6,628 nt of DNA from an uncultured Lachnospiraceae bacterium (GCA_947178465.1 CAMWYL010000186.1:1-6628); one strand, 5' to 3'. Positions 1 through 6,111 are shown, numbered from the stretch's first letter. Notes: generated by a model not told the origin, from the letters alone. A program made the numbers and translations.

Positions 1-138
1 CTCTAATCCCTGCCCTTTCATGTTTGCATCTAAAACAGCCTGAAAACTGATCTGGTCTGTTTGCCCTGCCATAATATTCTGACGGTAAATGCTTCCTAAA
101 TAATACTCACTTATTTTACTTAAAGATGTGAAATCCAT
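1..138 (-). CDS. N-terminal part of an unidentified protein (runs off the window)
   Basis: Forty-six in-frame codons run from an ATG at 138 to the window edge without a stop. The start is well supported: GGAGG lies at 146-150, 7 bases upstream. The product begins MDFTSLSKISEYYLG and contains F32-Q-A-V-L36. It has no signal peptide and no membrane segment in the visible part. It lacks the NGIG leader of the other genes, but F32 followed four residues later by a hydrophobic residue sits at the same distance from the start as the phenylalanine closing their leaders (28-32). Short N-termini of this kind occur in flagellar or wall-associated proteins of Clostridia, such as lytic transglycosylases; that is a weak resemblance, not an identification. 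The gap upstream carries the same repeats as the leader-family genes, which suggests common regulation. Confidence 0.75.
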   Translation of the reverse strand, partial: MDFTSLSKISEYYLGSIYRQNIMAGQTDQISFQAVLDANMKGQGLE

Positions 139-158
139 CTTTGCTCCTCCATTGCTGT

Positions 159-204
159 CAAATATTTTTAATCCGGCGGCTCACCCGCCATTCACGAAGC
201 CACC
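159..204 (-). repeat. Upstream hairpin repeat, copy D, before the gene at 1-138
   Basis: On the minus strand GGTGGCT (198-204) pairs with AGCCGCC (175-181), giving 7 bp with one G-U pair, followed by an A/T stretch ATTAAAAATATTT and then the ribosome binding site. The same layout occurs at 2148-2220 and 5958-6030. A competing 5-bp stem, GGCGG with CCGCC (175-179 with 185-189), uses the same 3' arm, so two structures exclude each other. The base run after the stem is A-rich rather than T-rich, so a classical terminator is unlikely. Confidence 0.55.
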
Positions 205-208
205 CCAA

Positions 209-279
209 CTCCCCAATTTCCATATCTGCTAGAAACCGGGGAAGCCTGCCCTGTCCGGCTGTGCGTTATTGGTGATATG
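209..279 (-). repeat. Downstream stem-loop repeat, copy A, after the lipoprotein gene
   Basis: This 71-base stretch matches 1458-1529 with about 11 differences, and lies 16 bases after the stop of the lipoprotein gene. Its core is an 11-bp stem (211-221 with 231-241) around a 9-base loop. Read as minus-strand RNA every position pairs, three of them as G-U; read as plus-strand RNA those three become mismatches. No T-run follows the stem, so it is not a standard intrinsic terminator. It almost abuts the copy D hairpin. Confidence 0.6.
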
Positions 280-295
280 TAATGGATAGCCTTTT

Positions 296-1375
296 TCACT
301 TTGTTTGATATGCTTTTTCTTTCAATTCATTGAAATCCACCATAATAGTCTTTTTTGTTGTAAAAGACTCTGTATCCCTCTCATCAAGAATACTGATGCA
401 TATATTTTTTCCATCAGAGATAGCGTTACGAATACTTTCATCTTGTGATAGCACTAAACTGGTCTTATATAAGGTATCAGCATAAACATCCAAAAGAAAA
501 AACTCTCTGCCGCTTCTTACAAAAAATCCATAGTAATCATCCTGCGTATTTTTACCGTTATATGCCATACGCAAACCAGACAAATTAAGAAAGGTTTTTA
601 TCTGGTTATTTTCTATTTTTCCTATCGCACCATAATCTGAAAAATTCCTTAAGTATATGTAACTGCCAAAACAATAAAATTCTACTATCCCATTATTGGA
701 AACAAAATTTCTCAATTCAGAATCAAAATACAGCTTACCAAGTAAATCATAGGTTTTGCCGTCATAAATTTCTATATAGGTATCATTTTCTGCTCCCATA
801 TTATTTGCCAGCACATAAATATTTTCGTTGCTACAGGCAAATGCCGTTATCTGCTCACCTGCAATATCTGTAAACTGTTTTTCAATGCAGATATCCATAT
901 TCCCGGTATTCTCATTATATTTTCTGATATAAGTTGCTGTAGCCACATCATCTTTCATGGTGCTTAACATATAAATGTCTGTGTTCATTATAAAAACTGC
1001 ATCCATTGGATAAGAATTAAATTCGCTAAATATCATTTCAGATGTGTCAGAATCAGCGTTTACCATCAAAAGTTTATGTTCGTTTGTATTTAAGGTTACA
1101 GGCAGAATAATAGAATTATCAATCACAGCAGGTTTTCCACTTGAAATATAAAATTCTTCCACGCTTACGGTATCTGATTGCTTTTTTGAGGAAAGGTCAT
1201 ATCGTCCAATTACCAAGGCACCATCATCATCAATATAGTTATAAACAACCGCATCATCCAACAAGGCAATCGGTGTATAATTGTTGATATCTCCTATTTC
1301 ATTTTCCCGACTGGAACACCCAGCAAGCAAAGCCAGCATACAAACCGCTAAAACTAATGTAATCAATCTTTTCAT
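296..1375 (-). CDS. Predicted surface lipoprotein, unknown function (359 aa)
   Basis: The protein starts MKRLITLVLAVCMLALLAGC: two basic residues, a hydrophobic stretch and a lipobox L-A-G-C with the lipidated cysteine at residue 20. It is therefore expected to be exported by Sec, modified by Lgt and cut by signal peptidase II, leaving it anchored outside the cell membrane. The body has many short alternating hydrophobic and polar stretches with D/N/G turns (for example IYVLANN, YIEIYDGKTYDLLGKLYFD), which suggests an all-beta, possibly propeller-like fold; no catalytic motif is visible. A longer frame opens at 1447, but the 24 extra residues would bury the signal peptide, and AGGAAGG at 1385-1391 sits 9 bases before the ATG at 1375. 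It lies 166 bases after the leader gene at 1542. It lacks the leader and may be a partner of the family or simply a neighbour. Confidence 0.88.
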   Translation of the reverse strand: MKRLITLVLAVCMLALLAGCSSRENEIGDINNYTPIALLDDAVVYNYIDDDGALVIGRYDLSSKKQSDTVSVEEFYISSGKPAVIDNSIILPVTLNTNEHKLLMVNADSDTSEMIFSEFNSYPMDAVFIMNTDIYMLSTMKDDVATATYIRKYNENTGNMDICIEKQFTDIAGEQITAFACSNENIYVLANNMGAENDTYIEIYDGKTYDLLGKLYFDSELRNFVSNNGIVEFYCFGSYIYLRNFSDYGAIGKIENNQIKTFLNLSGLRMAYNGKNTQDDYYGFFVRSGREFFLLDVYADTLYKTSLVLSQDESIRNAISDGKNICISILDERDTESFTTKKTIMVDFNELKEKAYQTK

Positions 1376-1384
1376 AATATCTTG

Positions 1385-1391
1385 CCTTCCT
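1385..1391 (-). promoter_or_regulatory. Ribosome binding site fixing the lipoprotein start
   Basis: AGGAAGG on the minus strand lies 9 bases before the ATG at 1375. It supports that start over the upstream ATG at 1447, which has no comparable site. Confidence 0.65.
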
Positions 1392-1398
1392 GTTATGC

Positions 1399-1425
1399 TT
1401 TGGCTTTCTTTCCAAAACAGCCAAA
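1399..1425 (-). repeat. Inverted repeat in the lipoprotein gene's leader region
   Basis: TTTGGCT and AGCCAAA form a perfect 7-bp stem (1399-1405 with 1419-1425) around 13 bases, just upstream of the ribosome binding site at 1385-1391. There is no T-run after it. It could affect translation or stability of the lipoprotein message, or be chance; no convincing promoter was found with it. Confidence 0.3.
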
Positions 1426-1457
1426 AGAAAACCTTGCCGTTCACCATGCCGCACCTG

Positions 1458-1529
1458 CTCCCCGATTTCCATATCTACTGGAAACCGGGGAAGCCTGCCC
1501 CGTGCAGCAGCGGCTTATTGGTGAATATG
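1458..1529 (-). repeat. Downstream stem-loop repeat, copy B, after the leader gene at 1542
   Basis: This is the second copy of the repeat at 209-279, about 85% identical, starting 12 bases after the stop at 1542. The stem is 11 bp (1460-1470 with 1480-1490) with a 9-base loop. On the minus strand all 11 positions pair with one G-U; on the plus strand that position is an A-C mismatch. The same spot relative to a stop codon in both copies points to a 3'-end or processing role for the transcript; no T-run follows. Confidence 0.6.
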
Positions 1530-1541
1530 CGGCTGGGCAAT

Positions 1542-2123
1542 TTACTTATCCAGAAATCCTAAAAACTTCTTCCACTCCATGTAGCCCTTCAAATCTCCGT
1601 AACTGTACTCTGACTGCATGATATCATTTACGATTTTCACCCAATCCGTCTTTTCCGAAAAGCTCCATGCAGCAGAGCTTCTCTGCTCTGCATTTTTCAC
1701 GGCCTTTGCGACTGCCGCTTTCAGGACGGTATCCTCAAAACTGCCTTTCCCACTTTCTTTCAGGTTAGCGGTATACGCATACATTTCAGCCGTATCACAG
1801 TTCTTCGGGTCTACCTTTGACACATCCACCATCTGCTCTGTTACATTCCCGTCTTTATCCCATGTTTTCACTTTATACATGGGATTGGATGCATCAAAGT
1901 CCTGTGTCTTATAAACGGAAATGGATGAACCGCTCACCACATCCGCCCATGAGCTAATCGCAATATCCCCTGAACTTTCATCAGCTCCATGCAGGGTGGC
2001 TGTTGCCTGTGCCGCTTCCGCCGCCTGCTTCGCAAAGTCCCCTCCTGCCACATTTCTTTCTGTCTTTCTTGTTTCATACCCTGCTGCCGGGTAGCCTGTT
2101 GCTCCTATTCCATTTACATTCAT
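1542..2123 (-). CDS. Leader-family protein, body type 1 (193 aa)
   Basis: Function unknown. The leader runs from residue 1 to F30 (MNVNGIGATGYPAAGYET, then a basic stretch RKTERN). A low-complexity Ala-rich link follows (31-45). The core at about 70-115 reads VYKTQDFDASNP, then YKVKTWDKDGN, then VDVSKVDPKNCD, with C109 conserved in the paralogues at 2689 and 4598. The C-terminus (157-193) is probably helical, with GDLKGYMEWKKF ending in FLDK. There is no signal peptide or membrane segment. The frame is open up to 2186, but I choose the ATG at 2123: the leader begins there as in all paralogues, and GGAGG at 2134-2138 precedes it by 10 bases. It lies 99 bases after the frameshifted copy, with a hairpin repeat between. 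Confidence 0.88.
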   Translation of the reverse strand: MNVNGIGATGYPAAGYETRKTERNVAGGDFAKQAAEAAQATATLHGADESSGDIAISSWADVVSGSSISVYKTQDFDASNPMYKVKTWDKDGNVTEQMVDVSKVDPKNCDTAEMYAYTANLKESGKGSFEDTVLKAAVAKAVKNAEQRSSAAWSFSEKTDWVKIVNDIMQSEYSYGDLKGYMEWKKFLGFLDK

Positions 2124-2128
2124 TTTCT

Positions 2129-2140
2129 TTAATCCTCCAT
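2129..2140 (-). promoter_or_regulatory. Ribosome binding site overlapping a three-codon frame, before the 1542 gene
   Basis: ATGGAGGATTAA contains the GGAGG site and also reads as ATG-GAG-GAT-TAA, a minimal frame ending 5 bases before the true start. The same 12 bases precede the genes at 2223 and 2689. It decides the start at 2123. Confidence 0.6.
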
Positions 2141-2147
2141 TATCAAC

Positions 2148-2220
2148 AAATATTTTAATGGTGGCTCCTCTGTCAGTCAGAGCCACCCCTGCTCTCTCAT
2201 AATAAGTCCAAGCAGTTCAT
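2148..2220 (-). repeat. Upstream hairpin repeat, copy C1, before the 1542 gene
   Basis: This 73-base direct repeat of 5958-6030 has about 10 differences. It contains a perfect 8-bp stem, GGTGGCTC with GAGCCACC (2180-2187 with 2160-2167), around a 12-base loop, then ATTAAAATATTT, then the ribosome binding site. It fills almost the whole gap after the stop at 2223. The run after the stem is not T-rich enough for a clear terminator. A possible promoter is embedded: CTGACT (2175-2180), 17 bases, TAAAAT (2152-2157). An RNA leader, processing site or promoter are all possible. Confidence 0.6.
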
Positions 2221-2222
2221 CA

Positions 2223-2647
2223 TTACCCCAAAAACTCTAAGAATTTCTTGTAGAATATCAACTCCTGTCCTGCAAAATCTGGATTCGCCGCTGGTGTCAG
2301 CGGATTCTCTAATCTATGTATGATCTTTTCAGCCATAGATTTTGCGGAACCCACGCTGTCACCTAAAAATGTGGAACTCAAACCCTGCTGTCCGCTTTCA
2401 ACGTGCAGGACTAAGGCCGTTGAGATGCGGTTCATCGGAAAAGGATTTACTCCCGTTTCCGCAAGTGCCTTATCCCATGCCTGCATTACTTCGTCAGAAC
2501 TCTCCGGCCTGAAAGCATTTGTTTCTTTCTTTGTTGCAGCTCTGTTTATCGCATCAGCAAAGTTCCCTCCTGCTACATTCCTTTCTGTCTTTTTGTTTCA
2601 TACCCTGCTGCCGGGTATCCTACTGCTCCTATTCCACTAATGCTCAT
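2223..2647 (-). pseudogene. Leader-family gene, body type 2, broken by a one-base frameshift
   Basis: The ATG at 2647 has GGAGG at 2658-2662, 10 bases upstream, and opens a typical leader (MSISGIGAVGYPAAGYET). After 24 codons the frame hits TAG at 2573-2575. Restoring one base near the A5 run (T5 at 2590-2594 on the plus strand) gives KKTERNVAGGNFADAI and an open frame to the TAA at 2223, 141 aa in all. Comparison with the gene at 1542, where this spot reads ACAAGAAAG, shows exactly one base missing here. The body (from about residue 52) resembles the one at 6175: V..AW.KA, LGDSVGSA, LENPL.PA, then a C-terminal FYKKFLEFL. A truncated product from internal ATG 2486 would lack the leader. It may be a true pseudogene, a sequencing error, or a gene read through by slippage; I favour the first two. 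Confidence 0.75.
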
Positions 2648-2688
2648 TTCTTTTAATCCTCCATTATTTTCCATAAATTCCGCATGGT

Positions 2689-3252
2689 TTACTTATCCAT
2701 GAAGTCCCAAAACTGCTTATAATCCAGATAGCCCTTTAAGTTCCCTGCATGGAACTGCATCTGCATGATCTCCTTAACAATATCCATCCAGTTTCCTTTA
2801 TCAAATAAACTGCCGCTACCCTTTTCGCTGTCATGGTTGGACTTCGCCCCCATAAACGCACTCTGTGCGGTCGGGCATTTACCGCTGGCAGTCAGATGAC
2901 TGGAATATGCGAACATATCAATCTCATCACAGTTGTTGGGGTCAACCTTTGAAATGTCAACCATCCTTTCCGTCACGTTTCCTGCTGCATCCCATGCTTT
3001 CACTTTATACACCGGGTTTGCCGGGTCAAAATCCTTTGTCTTGTACACGGTGACGGAACTGTCATGGTCCCCCATTGAACCGATTGCCTCGCCATCCTCT
3101 GGATTTGATATGTACAGCGTGATGCCCTTGCTCTGCGTATTTTTGACATTGCCCATCTGCCCCGCAAAACTGCTTCCCGCTGTGTTCCTCTGTGCCCTTC
3201 TTGTTTCATACCCTGCTACCGGGTAGCCTACTCCTATTCCATTTACGTTCAT
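2689..3252 (-). CDS. Leader-family protein, body type 1 (187 aa)
   Basis: Function unknown. The leader is MNVNGIGVGYPVAGYET, one residue shorter between NGIG and YP than in its neighbour, closing at F29 (FAGQM). The core at 69-110 (VYKTKDFDPANPVYKVKAWD, then VDISKVDPNNCD) is nearly the same as in the 1542 protein, with the conserved cysteine at 108. The C-terminal part (149-187) has GNLKGYLDYKQFWDF and ends MDK. The link between leader and core (34-66) is quite unlike that of the paralogue. The start is the ATG at 3252, with GGAGG at 3263-3267, 10 bases upstream. The gap to the upstream gene is 20 bases, so the two are almost certainly co-transcribed and perhaps translationally coupled. Confidence 0.9.
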   Translation of the reverse strand: MNVNGIGVGYPVAGYETRRAQRNTAGSSFAGQMGNVKNTQSKGITLYISNPEDGEAIGSMGDHDSSVTVYKTKDFDPANPVYKVKAWDAAGNVTERMVDISKVDPNNCDEIDMFAYSSHLTASGKCPTAQSAFMGAKSNHDSEKGSGSLFDKGNWMDIVKEIMQMQFHAGNLKGYLDYKQFWDFMDK

Positions 3253-3272
3253 TTCCTTTAATCCTCCATTTT

Positions 3273-4517
3273 CTAAGACTCAGTTGAAATATTCGACATT
3301 TCATCCGATACCGTATCCATTTCAGCATCAGCAGAAGGCATATTGTTATCGGTACCCTGCTTTGAATTCTCATTTGGTGCTTCTGTTGGCTTAGAAATTT
3401 CCAAACTCATGGTAGTTTCCATTCCTCCGATACTCATTGTCATTACAAGCACCCTTGAACCATCTGGCCTAACAATAATGTCTGTTTTTGTTTTAGATTC
3501 CTGTTTATCTACCTTCTCTGATTCCTTGTCCGCCAAAACCCTTCCATTACTAAAATGGTTCAACGGCTCCGCGTCTGAGTCAAGCAGCTTCGCACTATTG
3601 AACTTACTAAGCCATGTCTGGTAGTTTGAGGCTTCAATCCCCATTGCAAGATATTTCCTTGCTGCACTATAATCCGAAGCCGGGATTACAATTTCCCATG
3701 CCTTGCTAGGATTGCCGTCATAAGGGATATAGGTAATGCCATCCGGCGTTAAGTATGTAAAGCCCTCATCTTCCCTTTTAAGATTTCCTCCTATTTCAAG
3801 CAATGCATATAACCCTGCCGTTCGCCGCTGTGAACAAACTGCATATTTTTGAAATTCATCAACTAATTTATTAAGTGTCTCAATATCCTCTTCCGATGTT
3901 AATATTACTGAAACACCTTTTCCCTCGTTTCCGCTGATTGTTAAATAGTTTAATCCTGTCTTGGGATCACGATTTACCACCAATCCGCCTTGTAATGGTA
4001 TTACCTTTATATCAAAATTTCTTTTTTCTGAAAAATCATTCAGAATATTTTTCAGTTCATCAGTCATCAGTACATTAGATGTCAATGGCTGATCAAAATC
4101 CATATTAATTAAGAACTCCATTCCCGTTTTTGCATCTTTTTGTATTGCCATATGATCTTCTCTCATATAACAAGTTTTACCTGTTAGCTTATCAACAATC
4201 TCATACGCCGGTACGCCTTCCATATAACTGGCATCCTCAATCTTATACCGCTCCGTTTCGATTGGCAGGTTTAGTTCCTGTGACGCAGATATATCTTTCC
4301 TTGAATACACACCCATACCATAAATACTGGCCACATCCCCGCCTACATAATTGTCGCATCCGGAAACGGCATTTGTTTTCCTGCCATTTTCGGAAGCATT
4401 CGTACCAACCATATCTGCCATCCTGCTTGCGAATCCTATTCCTGATCTATTCTTTTGCACCCTTCCTGCTTCCTGCCATGCAGGATAGTGTTGGGTGCCA
4501 ATTCCACTAATGCCCAT
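3273..4517 (-). CDS. Leader-family protein with a large unique body (414 aa)
   Basis: Function unknown. It is the largest member. The leader is MGISGIGTQHYPAWQEAG, followed by a basic stretch and F29-A-S-R-M33. The body (about 90-300) is mixed alpha/beta with YKIEDASYMEGVPAYEI, a long acidic segment around 205-225 (TSEEDIETLNKLVDEF) and GFTYLTPDGITYIPYDG at 252-268. Near 347-376 a basic RPDGSRVLVMTM strand is followed by a Met/Gly-rich strand. The last 35 residues are rich in S, N, E and D and look disordered. There is no signal peptide or membrane helix. The ATG at 4517 has GGAGG at 4528-4532, 10 bases upstream. It has no body relative in the window. It is 80 bases after the upstream gene and 20 before the next. 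Confidence 0.9.
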   Translation of the reverse strand: MGISGIGTQHYPAWQEAGRVQKNRSGIGFASRMADMVGTNASENGRKTNAVSGCDNYVGGDVASIYGMGVYSRKDISASQELNLPIETERYKIEDASYMEGVPAYEIVDKLTGKTCYMREDHMAIQKDAKTGMEFLINMDFDQPLTSNVLMTDELKNILNDFSEKRNFDIKVIPLQGGLVVNRDPKTGLNYLTISGNEGKGVSVILTSEEDIETLNKLVDEFQKYAVCSQRRTAGLYALLEIGGNLKREDEGFTYLTPDGITYIPYDGNPSKAWEIVIPASDYSAARKYLAMGIEASNYQTWLSKFNSAKLLDSDAEPLNHFSNGRVLADKESEKVDKQESKTKTDIIVRPDGSRVLVMTMSIGGMETTMSLEISKPTEAPNENSKQGTDNNMPSADAEMDTVSDEMSNISTES

Positions 4518-4597
4518 TTCTAAAAGTCCTCCATTGATATAATTTCGCTGTCATCGTGCTTTATTTGGTGCTATGTAGTTGTGAATCTCCTGCTCAA

Positions 4598-5143
4598 CTA
4601 TGACTTACTTTTGCAGAAAGTCAAAATATCATTGATCCATTTGCTATACCGCAGATACCCGTCCCAATTTCCAAGTGTTTTCATATCATCCATAAGCGCA
4701 GATGCGGCTGAGAGATAATCGGCTTTCTCATGGTAGGAAGCAGTGCCCGCCTTATCCTTCATAATAGCCATACTAAGGAAATTGCTGTCTGATCTGTTCC
4801 CGGTATGTGCATTTAACGCAAGCATCTCCGTGTAAGAGCAGCTATTAGGATTCACCTTGCTTACATCTACTGTCTGCTCATATTCATTTCCGTTTTTATC
4901 CATGCCTTTTACAAGATAAACCGGATTATCCTCTGAATAATCATCTGCCCTGTATACATTCGCACTTTCCCCTGTCTTCGCATCATAGATAGAAAATAAT
5001 GCGTCTGGGGCAAAATGTACTACATTTTTTGCGCCGGATGCCTCTTTCACACTCGCACGAAAATCACCCTTCACACTGCTTTCTGCCTTTCCTGTTCCGT
5101 ACCATGCCGGATATCCTGCTGTCCCAATTCCATTAACACTCAT
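4598..5143 (-). CDS. Leader-family protein, divergent body type 1 (181 aa)
   Basis: Function unknown. The leader MSVNGIGTAGYPAWYGTG closes at F28-R-A-S-V32. The core at 63-105 (VYRADDYSEDNPVYLVKG, then VDVSKVNPNSCS) is a clear but more distant relative of the proteins at 1542 and 2689, keeping the cysteine at 102 and the glycine-tyrosine element GNWDGYLRYSK at 158-168. It ends with a second cysteine and SKS rather than the acidic-basic DK tail. The frame is open to 5158, but GGAGGG at 5151-5156 lies 7 bases before the ATG at 5143 and that start reproduces the leader. A longer MEGLK start would use an ATG inside the ribosome binding site. It lies 123 bases after the upstream gene. Confidence 0.88.
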   Translation of the reverse strand: MSVNGIGTAGYPAWYGTGKAESSVKGDFRASVKEASGAKNVVHFAPDALFSIYDAKTGESANVYRADDYSEDNPVYLVKGMDKNGNEYEQTVDVSKVNPNSCSYTEMLALNAHTGNRSDSNFLSMAIMKDKAGTASYHEKADYLSAASALMDDMKTLGNWDGYLRYSKWINDILTFCKSKS

Positions 5144-5150
5144 TTTCAAG

Positions 5151-5156
5151 CCCTCC
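5151..5156 (-). promoter_or_regulatory. Ribosome binding site fixing the start at 5143
   Basis: GGAGGG lies 7 bases before the ATG at 5143. The upstream in-frame ATG at 5158 overlaps this site and has none of its own. Confidence 0.7.
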
Positions 5157-5187
5157 ATTGTCCTCGAATATTAGTATTGCGGCTGGA

Positions 5188-5207
5188 GGTGGTATGCTTC
5201 TACCACC
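5188..5207 (-). repeat. Hairpin between the leader genes at 5267 and 4598
   Basis: GGTGGTA and TACCACC form a perfect 7-bp stem with a 6-base loop. The flank CAGGGGTGG matches the hairpins at 2148-2220 and 5958-6030, and an A/T stretch follows at a similar place, so it is probably a diverged or shortened member of that set. No T-run follows. Nothing else was recognised in this 123-base gap. Confidence 0.5.
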
Positions 5208-5266
5208 CCTGTCTAATCTGTGTCAGTCTGATGCTGTCACTCAATCTCCATTCCGGAAGTAAAGCA

Positions 5267-5941
5267 TCACTGCCTGGCAGAAAACAAAGCCTTCTGAATA
5301 TTCTCCTGCCAATATGAGCTGTCAAAGTAGTTCCCGCTTTTGGGCAGATTCTTGAACATATTCATAAGTGCATCATAGGACAGGGAAGATGTATCTATCC
5401 ATAATTCTTTTCCGTCCTTTGATTTAATTGCAGTACCGTTATCGCCTATGTAAGCAGTCGTGTTGTCATCAAGGTGCTGAATTGTTCCTGTCATTTCTGC
5501 AAACTTTTTCAACGGAAACTCTCCCGTTTCCTCGCACATCTTTTTAAACTTTTCAGCATCTTCCCCTGTCATATATGGCTGTTTGCCGTCTATAACATAC
5601 CATGAAATACCCGTCGCTGAATCTGTATATTTGGGTGATGTCAACGCCCATTCGTCCAATGTCTTGCCTTTGTACCATACGGTAAGTTTCTTGTCGTCTG
5701 CGCCTGCGTCCGTTTCCGTAACATCTCCCAAGCTACCTTGCTCTTTTATAGATCCATTTGACACCCTGCTATTAAGTGCTTCGTATATATCCTGCACATT
5801 GGCATTCTGCCTTGTACCTTCGGGAGCGGATGCCTCCACTGCCTGTTTCTGCGGGTAAAACTGACCAGCCTTGCTCCTGTTGTATTTATTCGTTGATATA
5901 TTGTTCTGATAATAATTCTGTCCTATTCCATTTATGCTCAT
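5267..5941 (-). CDS. Leader-family protein with a divergent leader and unique body (224 aa)
   Basis: Function unknown. It keeps MSINGIG, but the YPA part is replaced by a Tyr/Asn-rich stretch (QNYYQNNISTNKYN), and F28 is followed by Y-P-Q-K, so the F-x-x-x-hydrophobic pattern is lost. A polar linker spans 36-84. The body (about 86-224) has LTVWYKGKTLDEWAL, WYVIDGKQPYMTGEDAEKF, a helix FKKMCEETGEFPLKKF, a beta-rich TTAYIGDNGTAIKSKDGKEL, and an aromatic C-terminus YWQENIQKALF. There is no signal peptide or membrane segment. A TTG at 5947 would add two residues but overlaps the ribosome binding site region; the ATG at 5941 is preferred, with GGAGG at 5950-5954, 8 bases upstream. It is separated from the upstream gene by 233 bases holding two repeats. 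Confidence 0.87.
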   Translation of the reverse strand: MSINGIGQNYYQNNISTNKYNRSKAGQFYPQKQAVEASAPEGTRQNANVQDIYEALNSRVSNGSIKEQGSLGDVTETDAGADDKKLTVWYKGKTLDEWALTSPKYTDSATGISWYVIDGKQPYMTGEDAEKFKKMCEETGEFPLKKFAEMTGTIQHLDDNTTAYIGDNGTAIKSKDGKELWIDTSSLSYDALMNMFKNLPKSGNYFDSSYWQENIQKALFSARQ

Positions 5942-5947
5942 TTTCAA

Positions 5948-5954
5948 ATCCTCC
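5948..5954 (-). promoter_or_regulatory. Ribosome binding site fixing the start at 5941
   Basis: GGAGGAT ends 6 bases before the ATG at 5941, with 8 bases from GGAGG to the start. The alternative TTG at 5947 directly abuts it and is too close to be used. Confidence 0.7.
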
Positions 5955-5957
5955 AGA

Positions 5958-6030
5958 AAATATTTTAACGGCGGCTCCTCTGTCAGTCAGAACCACCCCT
6001 GCTCCCTTGAAAAAAGTCCGAGCAGTTCGT
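5958..6030 (-). repeat. Upstream hairpin repeat, copy C2, before the 5267 gene
   Basis: This is the partner of 2148-2220, about 86% identical over 73 bases. On the minus strand GGTGGTTC (5990-5997) pairs with GAGCCGCC (5970-5977) over 8 bp, two of them G-U; on the plus strand those would be mismatches. GTTAAAATATTTTC follows, then the ribosome binding site. The possible promoter CTGACT (5985-5990), 17 bases, TAAAAT (5962-5967) is conserved with the other copy. Confidence 0.6.
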
Positions 6031-6053
6031 TACTAAAAGCAAAAACACATTTT

Positions 6054-6080
6054 CTAACTTCCCCTGTCACCAATGCACAT
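6054..6080 (-). other. Possible eight-residue leader peptide with a perfect ribosome binding site
   Basis: AAAGGAGGTG at 6087-6096 is a full match to the 16S anti-Shine-Dalgarno, better than that of any gene here. Eight bases after its GGAGG an ATG opens M-C-I-G-D-R-G-S and stops at TAG (6054-6056). It lies in the 233-base gap upstream of the hairpin repeat. It could be a regulatory leader peptide or the remains of a lost gene start. No relative is seen in the other gaps, so confidence is low. Confidence 0.3.
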
Positions 6081-6111
6081 GACCAACACCTCCTTTCGCT
6101 GAAATTATCTG

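Noticed and set aside
1376..1447. An N-terminal extension of the lipoprotein from the ATG at 1447
   Set aside because: It would place 24 residues before the signal peptide. The ATG at 1375 has its own ribosome binding site and gives a normal lipoprotein start.
2160..2187. Intrinsic terminators at the hairpins
   Set aside because: The stems are followed by A-rich or mixed sequence on the minus strand, not by a run of T's.
4130..4510. A 126-residue plus-strand frame
   Set aside because: It lies fully inside the 414-aa leader gene, has no good ribosome binding site, and its His/Leu/Pro-rich translation looks like an antisense shadow.
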